A stretch of 35,053 bases of DNA. Source: an uncultured Clostridium sp. (GTDB taxonomy: Bacteria > Bacillota > Clostridia > TANB77 > CAG-508). Where the stretch lies: contig CAKNRV010000015.1 in the NCBI GenBank assembly GCA_930991035.1, positions 1-35,053 on the forward strand, given 5' to 3'. The notes beneath the pieces are model-generated. The model was given only the letters and a program-made list of their open reading frames with translations. It had not been told where the DNA came from and ran no database searches. A program made the position numbers and the translations under genes. Position 1 is the stretch's first letter. Each line of letters begins with the position of its first letter. Shown here piece by piece: positions 7,490-18,000 of the stretch.

Positions 7490-9976
7490 ATGTTTCAAAA
7501 TCTATCAGGTGATTCACCTGAACAGCAAAATGGATATTATGAAGATAATAAAAAAGTTAGTACAAAAGATGTGTTAAAAAGATTATTTGCAAAACAAAAT
7601 TTGATTTTATATATTATAACTTTTTTGATATCCACAGTAGGACTTAGCGAAAATAGTATTTTATTTTCTATTTCTCCTTTTGGACTAGCTATTATTGCAG
7701 GAGCATTAAGTAATAACAGACCAATTGGAATTATGTATGTATTATCATTAATAGGTACGTTTATTGGTTTTGGATTTAATGACTTATTAATATATTTTAT
7801 AACAACACTTCTTTTCTTTGTGACAATATTAATAATAAGACCACGAGTTAGTGAAAATGTAAATGAAAAGAAAAAAATTGGCGGACATTTATTTTTTTCA
7901 GTGATATTAGTTCAATTGGCATCTATAATGTTTAACGGCTTTTATGTGTTTGAGCTACTTTCAAGTATAATGCTAGGTATTGTAACTTATATTTTTTATA
8001 AAATATTTGTAAATGCTATTACAATGATAATTGATTTTGGAACCAGAGGAGCTTTTACAATAGAAGAAGTAATAGGAACTTGCTTATTGTTGGCAGTATC
8101 AGCAACTGCTTTTAGAGATTTAGCAATATTTGGATTTTCTATAAAAAACATACTTAGCATATTGATAGTATTAGTGCTTGGATGGAAAAATGGTATTTTA
8201 GTTGGTGCAACTGGGGGAATTACAATTGGTGTTGTACTCGGAGTAATAACCGGTTCTGAGCCAATTATGATTGCAGCGTATGCAATTTCTGGCTTAGTTG
8301 CAGGATTGCTAAATAGATTTGGAAGAATTGGTGTTATAGTTGGATTTGCTTTAGGTAATGTAATTTTGGCTTATGTAGCTAACGGAAATACAAGCGACCT
8401 TATAGTATTTCAAGAAATTTTAATAGCTTCTCTTGGGTTATTAGCTATTCCAAAAAACGTACAAATAAATATAGACGACTTGGTTGGAACTACAAAATTA
8501 CTACCAGCAACCACTCCAAAGGATATAGAAGGAAATCAAGATACTGTGTACAAATTAAATAGTATGTCTGAAACAATCTATGATATGGCAGAAAGCTATC
8601 AAGAAGCTGCAGCTACAATCCTTACAGAAAAAGAATTAAAAGAGCAAGAAAAAAATAATATAGATATCTTTTTAGAGGAACTAAAAAAGAATTTAGAAGA
8701 TTTACAAAACAATATGCTATATGAGGAACTATATTACCCAACAGAAAAATTAATTACAGAAATCTTTGACCATCTAGTGGAAAATGATATTATTACTGAA
8801 AAAGAATTAATAAAGATTTTAGAAAATGATAACAACTATATTGTTGGATTTGAAAACACAAAATCTCAAGCAAGAGAAGATGTATATAAAATTGTAAAAG
8901 CAATTAACTATTCATATAAAATTAGCAAAATCAATTTTATATGGAAAAAGAAGCTTGACGAAAGCAAGAAAAATGTTTCTTCACAATTAAAAGGAGTTTC
9001 GGAAGCTATTTCTAAAATGGCAGAAGATATTGATAAAAAAGAGGACAAGTTTAAAGATAAGAAAGAAGAAATACTTAAATTATTAGAGCAAAAAGAAATT
9101 GAAATAAAAAGTATTGAAATTGAGCAAAAAAGCACAAATAGATATATTGTAAATGTATATACAGATACGTGCGAAAACTTGGATGGAACAGAATGTGACA
9201 TAAAGAAGATTTGTAAAATATTAAGCAAAGTTTTAGAACAGCCAATGGTAATGCAAAAACAGGAATGTGGATTAAGACTTGAAAAAGACATTTGCAAATT
9301 TACATATATATCAGACGACAACTACAATATTCAAATAGGAACTGCAAAATCTACTAAAAAAGATTCACCAGTGTCTGGAGATAGCAGTTTGCAAATTAAA
9401 TTGGATGATGGAAAATATTTATTAGCTCTAAGCGATGGAATGGGCTCAGGACCAGAAGCAATGAAGAGCAGTAAAATAGCAATAAAAATGCTAGAGAGAC
9501 TATTAACAGCAGGGTTTGATAAAGACAGTTCACTAAAACTAATTAACTCTACACTATCTGCTAATACTGACGACGATATGTATGCAACATTGGACATAGA
9601 TATATTAGATTTATATAACGGCAATATGGAATTTATAAAAAATAGTGCTTGTCCAACTTACGTAAAAAGAGGAAAAGATGTACAACTTTTAAAGTCTATG
9701 ACTTTACCAACAGGAATTTTAAATGATGTAGACCTAGTTGTTTATGACTATGATTTGCAAGATGGAGACATTTTAGTAATGTGCACAGACGGAGTAATAG
9801 ATTCAAACAAAGAGTATGTAAATAAGCAATTATGGCTAAAATATCTATTGGAAGATATTGAGGTAACTGATGCCCAAAAGATAGCAGATATTATTATTAG
9901 AGAAGCAATAGACAATGACTATGGAAACCCAAAAGACGATATGAGTGTTATTGTTGCAAGAATTACAAGGAAATAA
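7490..9976 (+). CDS. spoIIE: Stage II sporulation protein E (SpoIIE), PP2C-type phosphatase
   Basis: A membrane-bound serine phosphatase. It dephosphorylates the anti-anti-sigma factor SpoIIAA and so releases sigma-F in the forespore; in Bacillus it also binds FtsZ at the polar septum. The protein has about 828 residues. A multi-pass membrane region (about 35-320, some ten hydrophobic helices) comes first, then a coiled-coil regulatory region (about 360-560). The PP2C domain (about 600-828) carries LALSDGMGSGPEA, MYATLDIDIL, LPTGIL and CTDGVIDSN, which include its metal-binding aspartates. I chose the ATG at 7490 over the GTG at 7481 because the AGAGGTGG site overlaps the GTG and is spaced correctly for the ATG. 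The gene is monocistronic, ending at a strong terminator. Confidence 0.95.
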   Translation: MFQNLSGDSPEQQNGYYEDNKKVSTKDVLKRLFAKQNLILYIITFLISTVGLSENSILFSISPFGLAIIAGALSNNRPIGIMYVLSLIGTFIGFGFNDLLIYFITTLLFFVTILIIRPRVSENVNEKKKIGGHLFFSVILVQLASIMFNGFYVFELLSSIMLGIVTYIFYKIFVNAITMIIDFGTRGAFTIEEVIGTCLLLAVSATAFRDLAIFGFSIKNILSILIVLVLGWKNGILVGATGGITIGVVLGVITGSEPIMIAAYAISGLVAGLLNRFGRIGVIVGFALGNVILAYVANGNTSDLIVFQEILIASLGLLAIPKNVQINIDDLVGTTKLLPATTPKDIEGNQDTVYKLNSMSETIYDMAESYQEAAATILTEKELKEQEKNNIDIFLEELKKNLEDLQNNMLYEELYYPTEKLITEIFDHLVENDIITEKELIKILENDNNYIVGFENTKSQAREDVYKIVKAINYSYKISKINFIWKKKLDESKKNVSSQLKGVSEAISKMAEDIDKKEDKFKDKKEEILKLLEQKEIEIKSIEIEQKSTNRYIVNVYTDTCENLDGTECDIKKICKILSKVLEQPMVMQKQECGLRLEKDICKFTYISDDNYNIQIGTAKSTKKDSPVSGDSSLQIKLDDGKYLLALSDGMGSGPEAMKSSKIAIKMLERLLTAGFDKDSSLKLINSTLSANTDDDMYATLDIDILDLYNGNMEFIKNSACPTYVKRGKDVQLLKSMTLPTGILNDVDLVVYDYDLQDGDILVMCTDGVIDSNKEYVNKQLWLKYLLEDIEVTDAQKIADIIIREAIDNDYGNPKDDMSVIVARITRK

Positions 9977-10040
9977 AACTTCTAGTAAAACAAAATTTAC
10001 AACATACATATTGCCTAGATAATAATAAATCCTAGAACAC

Positions 10041-10074
10041 AAAAATAGAACCTTATTTCTAAGGTTCTATTTTT
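10041..10074. terminator. Bidirectional terminator between spoIIE and the surface-protein operon
   Basis: A perfect 14-bp stem (AAAAATAGAACCTT / AAGGTTCTATTTTT) with a 6-nt loop. T-runs on either strand serve both convergent transcripts. Confidence 0.9.
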
Positions 10075-10097
10075 TGTAGTTTAATCTAAGTCAAAAT

Positions 10098-13000
10098 CTA
10101 TTTTTTAAGTACTTTTTTCTTGATTAATACAATTCCTACTATTAGTATTGCAGCTACTAGTACTCCAACTATATAGTAAATTCTAACTTCACCAAATGGT
10201 GGTAAAATTACAACTTTTTCTGCTACGTTTGCATCAACTTCTGCTGGTTCCTCACTTGTTGGGTCTTGGTTACCAACTACTGAGAATGCCATTCTTCTAC
10301 CTACTTCATTTGAAGTTTTTACTATTTCTACCATATTATCATAAGTTAAATCGTCTTCCGTATTTTCTGGTGTTATTAATTGTGATAATACAATAGTTCT
10401 ACTTACTTCGTCCCCTGGCTCTAATGGTGTATCATTAAAGCTTTCTGTTTGTACAATTGTATTAAACTGTGCTAAGTTATTCTGTAAGTTAGAATTCATT
10501 AGGCCTTGACCTGTTAAATCTGTTCCAGATATAACTTGCCATCCTGCTTCACTATTGTACTGATTTGCAGCCTCGAATTGTAAGTTGTTTTGTACAAAGT
10601 CTACTACTTGGTCTGTTAATGTAGTTGAAATATGTGTTCCACTTGTATCTCCTTTGTAGTAGAAGTCTTTTGTAGCATCGTCTACATAGTCTGTCTCACC
10701 TACGTTAGTAATTTTTACATTGTATGTTATTTGAATTGTTGCACCATGCATTAATTCTTGGTCCATTGTAAGTTGTATTAAGCCTTTGTCCGTACGTTGT
10801 ACTATGTTGTCGATTGTTTCTCTAAATGCATATCTGTGGTCTGTTCCATAGTATTCTTCATACATACCGTCGTCCATTTCTTCTTCTATGTTATACTCGT
10901 CGTGGTCTTGCCATAATGCGTTGTTTGCTGCCTCATTAATATCAAATAATATACTACCATTTGCCAATGTTACTTGTACATTTGTAATTGACTTGTCAAT
11001 TTCTAATTGTGATTTTGGTCTTTCTGTTAATCCTAAGTCTATATCATTTAATGTAAAGTTTGTATTATATCTGTTATCTTGGTCTACATAGTCTTTACTT
11101 GAGTTACTGCTGTTATTTTCTGTTTCTTTAAGTCCATCTGATTGTTGTCTATCATACTCAAACTCAACTACTATTACACCAGTTTCTGCTGTCATATATG
11201 TTTCATTCATTAGCTCTTCATACAAAGCATTCATTTGCTCGTCTGTATATGCTGTTCCGTTATAAGATGGTCTTTGATATGGAGAAGCTAACACTTCAGC
11301 TTTATGGTTAGTTACATCAACATTACTGTAATTAATTACATCTTGTCTTCCTTGTGCTAATCTGGCTGATTGAATTAATCCATTTATTGTTAATCCATTT
11401 CTGTTATCAGTAGTCCAAATATCTTTTGCATCCGAGTAATTTGTTGAATCACTATCTGATTTGTAAATGTTATATCCAAATGTGTCGTCTGTTGGTCTAT
11501 CATTAGTTGGATTATATGTTCCGCTAACGTTTTGTGTATCTGTATGTGTATATCCTTGATATCTTCCTAATGTATCTGTTGCGCCTTCTTGGTCTATGCC
11601 TTCACCATTTACACTAGATTGATATGTTGTAGACTTAAAGTCTTGACCATTGTATGATACCTGTTGTTGTTCACTTGGAACTACGGTTGCTGCTGTATCT
11701 CCATAGTAGAATCTTATTACATAGTCTCCAGGAATATATCCTTCCATTTCATACCTACCGTCTGCGCCTGTTGTTGTCTCTTGCCAAATATATTCTGTAC
11801 CATCTACGCATTTTTCTACTAATTGCACTGTAACTCCGCTTATCTTAATTTCGTCGTCTTGTCTAATACCATCACCTATTACAGCATCTCCTACTGTTTC
11901 GGTTCTTTCGTCTTCCCAAGTTGTTCCATTTACTCTTCTTATTGCTGACTCGTCAAGTATCACTCTTAAGCTTGGAGCTCTATCAGTATCGTCTTCAAAA
12001 TTCTTCTCGTAAGGTTTGTCGTTATAATCTTCTGAATCAAAGTTACCTGGAGTAGAATCTCTATCTAACAATCCTGCTATATCTCCTGAACCTTTAGATA
12101 CTCCGTTTGGAAGTGATGTACCATCTCTGTAATATGTAGAGTAAGCATTAATTTCTGCTATGTTTTCTTTTGGGCTGCTATCTCCATCTAGTATTACTCT
12201 TCCATTTCTGTCTTTATTTACTTCAAATGTTAAGTAAATATATGCTGTCTCACCAGATTCAAGTTGTTTTCCTTCAAGTCCTGCAATATATAAGTTTTGG
12301 TATTGACTGCTTATACGTTTTTCATTTCCATAAGCACTTCTTGAGCTTGCTTGTACATCCTTAGCATTATCTATAAATCTATCTGCTGATGTACTTTCAT
12401 TATCAATAACTTCTTGTGATTGTTCCATCATACTGTAATAATCGTCACTATTTACTGAAGTATCATAGTTAGTACCTTCTTGATACATTATCCAAGATAA
12501 GTTTGGTTTATAGATGTAATCTTGATCATAATAATCAACTACTTCTTTAATTTCACCCAATATACTCATTGATTGGTTTCTAAGTGTTAATTTGTATGTA
12601 ACATAAATTTCCAAATCCGTTCCTGGATGACCAAGTGCTACTGAATCATAGCTATAATCTGCTGGGTAAATCTCTCTATTGTAGCCCATTCCATAGTAAG
12701 CATTATAGTCAGACATTCTTACGTTTATATCCCAATATGTGTTATTGTCTTCTCCGTCTGCATTATTTGCTCCTGCCTCTTCCTGTTGTCTCTTATTATA
12801 TGTATATACTACTGTTTTACTGTTAATTTTTAATGCTGCTTTATATACATCTTTTCTTAGTGCTGCATCAAATTCTTGTCTCTTCCATAAGCCTAAGTTT
12901 ATAAAGAACTGTCCTGGATAAATAGGTTTATATGTTACACCTGCAACTACTTTATCCTCTGTTGAGTATTCGTCTGCATATTCAGCTCTTCTACCAGTTT

Positions 13001-15044
13001 CGTTTGGTAATGAGTTTACATAGAACACATCATAATATGGATATAAGTCTTTTTCTCCTCCGTTAACCAAGTTACCAGTATATGCTTTAATCTTACAATC
13101 CTCAACAAATTGTAACATCTTCATCATTTCTTCGTCTCCACCAGCAATTTCACTGTAAATTCCTACAAGTTCGTCATCTGTTGGATATGCTTCGTTTGAT
13201 TCTATAAATTCTCTTACTTTCTTGCTTATTTCTCCTTCTGTATATTCTTCTGTTTGTAATCCTAATTCGTCATATTCATAGCCATCTATTAATTGAGTAT
13301 TTGACTTGGTATATGTTCCACTATCTGTTAGTTCATATCCCATTAAATCTAATAGTGTATATGATTGGTTCTTTCCATTTGAGCCTGCCCCTATACCTAA
13401 CTCATCCTCTGATACATAGTTTTCTGGTGCTGGCCCAATTTCTTGGAAGTTTCCATCGTATCCATCTCTTTCTGATGTTTCTTCTGTTGCTTTAGATGTT
13501 TTTCTCCATTCTTCTGAATTGTACTCTGGTTTATTATAATCTGTCGGCAAATAAATCTGTCCATTATATTCAAATTGAACATAATACTTTTTCATTGCAT
13601 CCAACCCATTGAATTGGTAATATCCCTCTTCGTCTGTTAATGTAGAATTAATGTGGTGCATAATATCTTCGTCTGGATCATTTGCTAATGGTACTACTCT
13701 TACTTGTTCTTCGTTTTCGTCAAATAATGTAACAATTACATTTTTTAACTTAATATCTTCGTCTGTTAAGTTACCATCTGCTAAAGATTCCTTACCTTCT
13801 AGTACATCTTCCCATACATATCCGCCTAATTTCATTGTAATATCAATTGGTGTTTCTTCTGCAACTATTAATTCTTGTTCATATATAGATCTTATTGCAT
13901 CAACAGACATTACTGGTTGTTTTGAGTCTGGTGGATGTATACCTTTTGTTGTACACCATTCTTCTGTTGTCGATAGCCAGATATGTTCATGGTCGTATGT
14001 AATTGTATATTTCCAACCTTCGAAATCAACTCTTTCTCCATGTGATAACATATATTGAAATGTTACTTTTATTGATATTGCAACAATTCTATTTGGATCA
14101 TCGGCTGCTAGCCCTTCATTTGGATCTTTAAAAACAATTTCAAATTCTTCTCCATCTCCTGGATAAATTTGTTCTGTTTCATCTACTTTTAATGTTCCAT
14201 CTGGTTCAAAGTATTCTGGTGTTTGTTTTTCTTCTTCTATAATTATTTGCTCAATTTCAATGTCATCTCTTACTTCTGTTCCCTCACTGTTGTAACCAAT
14301 TATTTTCATTTCATGAACACCACCAAAAGCTATATCACCATATTCGCCTTCTGTATAATTCATTATAAATGGTCCAACTGTATATTCTTTAGAATTTTGA
14401 TCGACTTTTGTTTTTACATCATCTAAATTTGTTGCATCTTCTGGATTTAATCCATTGGCAGGTCTAACTTTGTTATCAAAATCAGCATATTCCATTGCTT
14501 CTTGATATAAGCTATTATGTATTCCCCATAAAGCTTCTTGTTTCTCATCTGAATATGCGTTTATTGGCTCATCAGATACTACATACGCTTGCCAAGGTAA
14601 CAGTTCACTTGTTCCCGCTATTGTATAAAAAGTTGTAGACTTTTCACCTTCGTGAGGAGTCTCTGCATGTGGAGGAGTAGTTGGTCCGTAAGTTTTACCA
14701 TCTAATGCTAGTGCTTCAGCCAATCTTAAGTCCCAATCCAAAACATCCGCTGCTACCCCATGATGCGTACAATAAATTTGAAATCTTCCATATGCTGGTA
14801 TTTGATATTTTCCATTTACTTGTAGTGCTTCCCACCTGCTGGCTGTCAGTACATCATAAGAATAGGAATCTGGGTCTGGTTCTCCTTCTAAAAGTTCCCC
14901 AGGCTCTGCTCCTCTACTAGTAGAGCCTTGTTCAAAGTCAATTGCCTTTACTTCACTAGTAAAAATTCCTGTTGATGCAAATATGTTTACTATAAATATA
15001 AGTAATACAATTAGGCTTAAACTTATTGTAAATTTTTTCTTCAT
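10098..15044 (-). CDS. Giant SdrD-B-domain surface protein with a possible thioester domain
   Basis: A 1648-residue exported protein. It has a signal peptide (about residues 4-25), an N-terminal globular region, and Cna_B/SdrD_B-type domains at about 405-500 (GGYVWEDVLEGKES...DEEGYYQFNGL) and 1037-1125 (GTTWEDERTETVGD...GADGRYEMEGYIPGDY). Long DUF11-like or isopeptide-fold stretches fill the rest. It ends with PPFGE, a membrane helix (about 1618-1640) and KKKVLKK. This resembles a sortase-type tail, but there is no LPXTG; PPFGE may be a variant signal or the helix may simply be the anchor. C92 (FQIYCTHHG) and Q169 (KQEALW) recall the Cys and TQxAIW Gln of class I thioester adhesin domains. 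It is the second gene of an operon, 21 bp after its partner, behind an AGGAGGAAA site. The likely role is adhesion or surface-layer structure; the target is unknown. Confidence 0.8.
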   Translation of the reverse strand: MKKKFTISLSLIVLLIFIVNIFASTGIFTSEVKAIDFEQGSTSRGAEPGELLEGEPDPDSYSYDVLTASRWEALQVNGKYQIPAYGRFQIYCTHHGVAADVLDWDLRLAEALALDGKTYGPTTPPHAETPHEGEKSTTFYTIAGTSELLPWQAYVVSDEPINAYSDEKQEALWGIHNSLYQEAMEYADFDNKVRPANGLNPEDATNLDDVKTKVDQNSKEYTVGPFIMNYTEGEYGDIAFGGVHEMKIIGYNSEGTEVRDDIEIEQIIIEEEKQTPEYFEPDGTLKVDETEQIYPGDGEEFEIVFKDPNEGLAADDPNRIVAISIKVTFQYMLSHGERVDFEGWKYTITYDHEHIWLSTTEEWCTTKGIHPPDSKQPVMSVDAIRSIYEQELIVAEETPIDITMKLGGYVWEDVLEGKESLADGNLTDEDIKLKNVIVTLFDENEEQVRVVPLANDPDEDIMHHINSTLTDEEGYYQFNGLDAMKKYYVQFEYNGQIYLPTDYNKPEYNSEEWRKTSKATEETSERDGYDGNFQEIGPAPENYVSEDELGIGAGSNGKNQSYTLLDLMGYELTDSGTYTKSNTQLIDGYEYDELGLQTEEYTEGEISKKVREFIESNEAYPTDDELVGIYSEIAGGDEEMMKMLQFVEDCKIKAYTGNLVNGGEKDLYPYYDVFYVNSLPNETGRRAEYADEYSTEDKVVAGVTYKPIYPGQFFINLGLWKRQEFDAALRKDVYKAALKINSKTVVYTYNKRQQEEAGANNADGEDNNTYWDINVRMSDYNAYYGMGYNREIYPADYSYDSVALGHPGTDLEIYVTYKLTLRNQSMSILGEIKEVVDYYDQDYIYKPNLSWIMYQEGTNYDTSVNSDDYYSMMEQSQEVIDNESTSADRFIDNAKDVQASSRSAYGNEKRISSQYQNLYIAGLEGKQLESGETAYIYLTFEVNKDRNGRVILDGDSSPKENIAEINAYSTYYRDGTSLPNGVSKGSGDIAGLLDRDSTPGNFDSEDYNDKPYEKNFEDDTDRAPSLRVILDESAIRRVNGTTWEDERTETVGDAVIGDGIRQDDEIKISGVTVQLVEKCVDGTEYIWQETTTGADGRYEMEGYIPGDYVIRFYYGDTAATVVPSEQQQVSYNGQDFKSTTYQSSVNGEGIDQEGATDTLGRYQGYTHTDTQNVSGTYNPTNDRPTDDTFGYNIYKSDSDSTNYSDAKDIWTTDNRNGLTINGLIQSARLAQGRQDVINYSNVDVTNHKAEVLASPYQRPSYNGTAYTDEQMNALYEELMNETYMTAETGVIVVEFEYDRQQSDGLKETENNSSNSSKDYVDQDNRYNTNFTLNDIDLGLTERPKSQLEIDKSITNVQVTLANGSILFDINEAANNALWQDHDEYNIEEEMDDGMYEEYYGTDHRYAFRETIDNIVQRTDKGLIQLTMDQELMHGATIQITYNVKITNVGETDYVDDATKDFYYKGDTSGTHISTTLTDQVVDFVQNNLQFEAANQYNSEAGWQVISGTDLTGQGLMNSNLQNNLAQFNTIVQTESFNDTPLEPGDEVSRTIVLSQLITPENTEDDLTYDNMVEIVKTSNEVGRRMAFSVVGNQDPTSEEPAEVDANVAEKVVILPPFGEVRIYYIVGVLVAAILIVGIVLIKKKVLKK

Positions 15045-15065
15045 TCTATATTTTCCTCCTTTCTA

Positions 15066-18000
15066 CTAAATTTTTTTATTTAAAACACGTTTCTTTATTT
15101 GGTATATTCCAACAACTAATATTGCAATTACTACAATTACTAGTGCTGTATATCCTATAATCTTACCTGTTACTAATCCTAATACAATTTCTGCTTTAGA
15201 ACTATCATCTTCATCTGATGCTTGGTTTGCTGGTGTAGAATCTATATCCTGTAATCCTTGCTCATTGTATGTCTCATAAATTTCTGCTGTATTAGTTACT
15301 ATACCAATCTTATCTTCTGTTATATTTACTGAAAGAATTAATTTTAATTCTTTTGTTTCTCCTGGTTTTATTAATGTATTCTCCAAGCTTGAATTATATA
15401 TGTTTCCATTGTCTGATAAATACCAGTCGCTATTTAATTCTGTATTAAATGAAAATTCTTCTGGTAAATAGTCAACTATTTTTTTAGCATAACCCGCTAC
15501 ACTTCCCTCATTTGTTATTGTAATTTTGTATTCTACTACTGCTGTACTTTTTCCTAAATTGCTTCCCAAAACTTGTATTTGTGCAATTTTTTCGTCATTA
15601 TGCTCATCTACTCTTGTTCCAATTGTTGGTGTAGATAAAGTTACTTTGCTAATGTATTTGTCTAATCTTAAGTCAAATTTATTTGCTTCATACATTCCTA
15701 TGTCTATATCTCTTGCATTATTGTTAGTTATTGTAATAGTATCCGTTATTGCTGCAATTCTTCTTTCTCCATCTAGTGTAATATTAATGTCTATTGCATC
15801 AGAATTTAGTGATGTATCAACACCTTGTGCTTGATATGTTGTTAAACTATATCTTGAAGAGTCATATACAAATATTACTACATATTGTCCTGGCTCTAAA
15901 TTGCTAAATTCATATTTTCCTGAATTATTTGTTTCTGTAATTTTTTTATTGCCTGTATCCACATCTTCAACAATTGAGTTTTTTGATTTATTTAATAAAT
16001 ATACCTGTATTCCAGATGCTGTTTGCTCTTCATTATCTCTTTTACCATCTTGATTGCTATCTATCCAAGCTGTACCTGTTATTTTGTATCTGTTTGGTTT
16101 GTCTGGATTATTTGGATTATCTGGATTATTTGGATCATCCGTGCCTGGTGTATCTGGATGATTTATGTTTTGGTTATATTCTATTGTGTTTACAACTTCA
16201 TTGCTTTCTATATCTTCCATAGAATCCGATTGTAATAATATTTTGCTTCTTATTTCTTTATCATTATTATCTGGTAAAAAATCTGCTGTTGCAATAATTT
16301 CTACATTTGTTGTTACTCCCGGGTCAAGCCAGTTTATTTCTATTACCAATTTTCCATCTTGAACTCTTGATACAACTGCTGCTGTTCCGTCATACATATA
16401 TGTTGCCTTTACTTCTTTAATTCCGTCTGGTATGTTATATGTTATTCTTACATTTGTTGCTTTTGAGTTACCAGAATTTGTAACAGAAAATTTATATGTA
16501 ATATCTTCTTTTTCTTTAACATATCGTGGTGTAGAAGTTAATTCTGATATTTCTAACTTAGGTGGTTCGGCTTTGTTTTCAAAAGCATTTGAATATTGCT
16601 CTGGTATATTATCTGCTATTGCCGTTACAAGCATTCTCAAATTTCCTGTATAATCAGTAACTGTTGTGTTTAATATAATATATTTTACACTTTCAAAACT
16701 TCCGAGATTCACAGTTAACATTCTTGAACTTTCATCATAACTTATTCCATCTATAATTTCCTCTTGCTCTGGTAACGAATTTTTTATAATTGCACTAACA
16801 TATTTCATGCCTTCTGGTATTTCTATTTTTGCCACTGTATTATTTACTGTTGCATTTCCAGATATATTTGCAAATTTAATAGTATACTTCATTTCATCGC
16901 CATTTTTTAATACTTGAGTTTCCTCTATATCACTTATTATACAGATACTAATACTACCATCATCAACTTTCATAACATAATCACTAGATTTTATTGGATT
17001 TTGTAACTCATTTGTTAGTACTTCTAAGTTATGAACTATATTTTTAGGAAATTTACGTGATTCTGTTATTTCTTCTTGGGTTGCACCTTCTGCTCCTGTT
17101 TTATATGCATAATCATTTATTCTAATATAATAAGTTACTTGTTCTTCTTCTCCTGGCTCTAAAGTTCCAACTTCAATTGTTCTGCTCTCGTCTGTGCTTG
17201 GTTTAAATTGGCTACCAGCATAATAATCTACAAATTGTGAATATTCAGGAACTGGTATTCTTACTCTTACATTTGTTGCTGTTTGGCTACCATTGTTTTT
17301 AATTGTTGCATACATTTTTACTACTTGTCCTTCTCTTACTGTGTCTATTGAAGAACTAATTTCTGCTGATAACTCTGGTCCACCTTCTGTAACAATTCCT
17401 ATAATAGCTGAGTCTTTGCTTTCTGCCATTGTTCCTATGTCTGCTTCGTTATTGTAATATACTTTGTACATACCATAAGATGAATTGTTTGGTTCTATAT
17501 TTGCAGGTATTTGAATATCATAAGTAAATTCAAATTTGCTTCCTGATGTCATTTTGTAATCACTATTAAATACTATTAGGAATGATTTTGATGTTGTCTT
17601 TGCATCTGTTCCCCATCCATTGCTTGCTGCTTCTAAGTCTCTAGTGGCATTTGCATTATCTGAATAGTAAACTGTATAGTTTGATGCGTCTATTCCAGAA
17701 GCTCCGATTGTTGTGTTTAGTGGAATATCAAATGTTGAGCCTAGGTCTACTTCCGTATCTATTCTTTGATTTCCTTGTGAAGGAATTCTTCCAAGTACTA
17801 CTACATTTCCAATGTCATTTGGATAGTTATTAATTACTATTCCATTCATTGTAGCAGTTCTACTGCTTCCATAAGAATCGATTTCTACTGTTTTTGCTTC
17901 GTCAGATATTGATAAAATATCTTCTGCACCATCCTTGTAATTGCTAATTCCACTTGCTGCAACTACTCCTGTTGGAGCAACATAATTTACAGTTTGCTCT

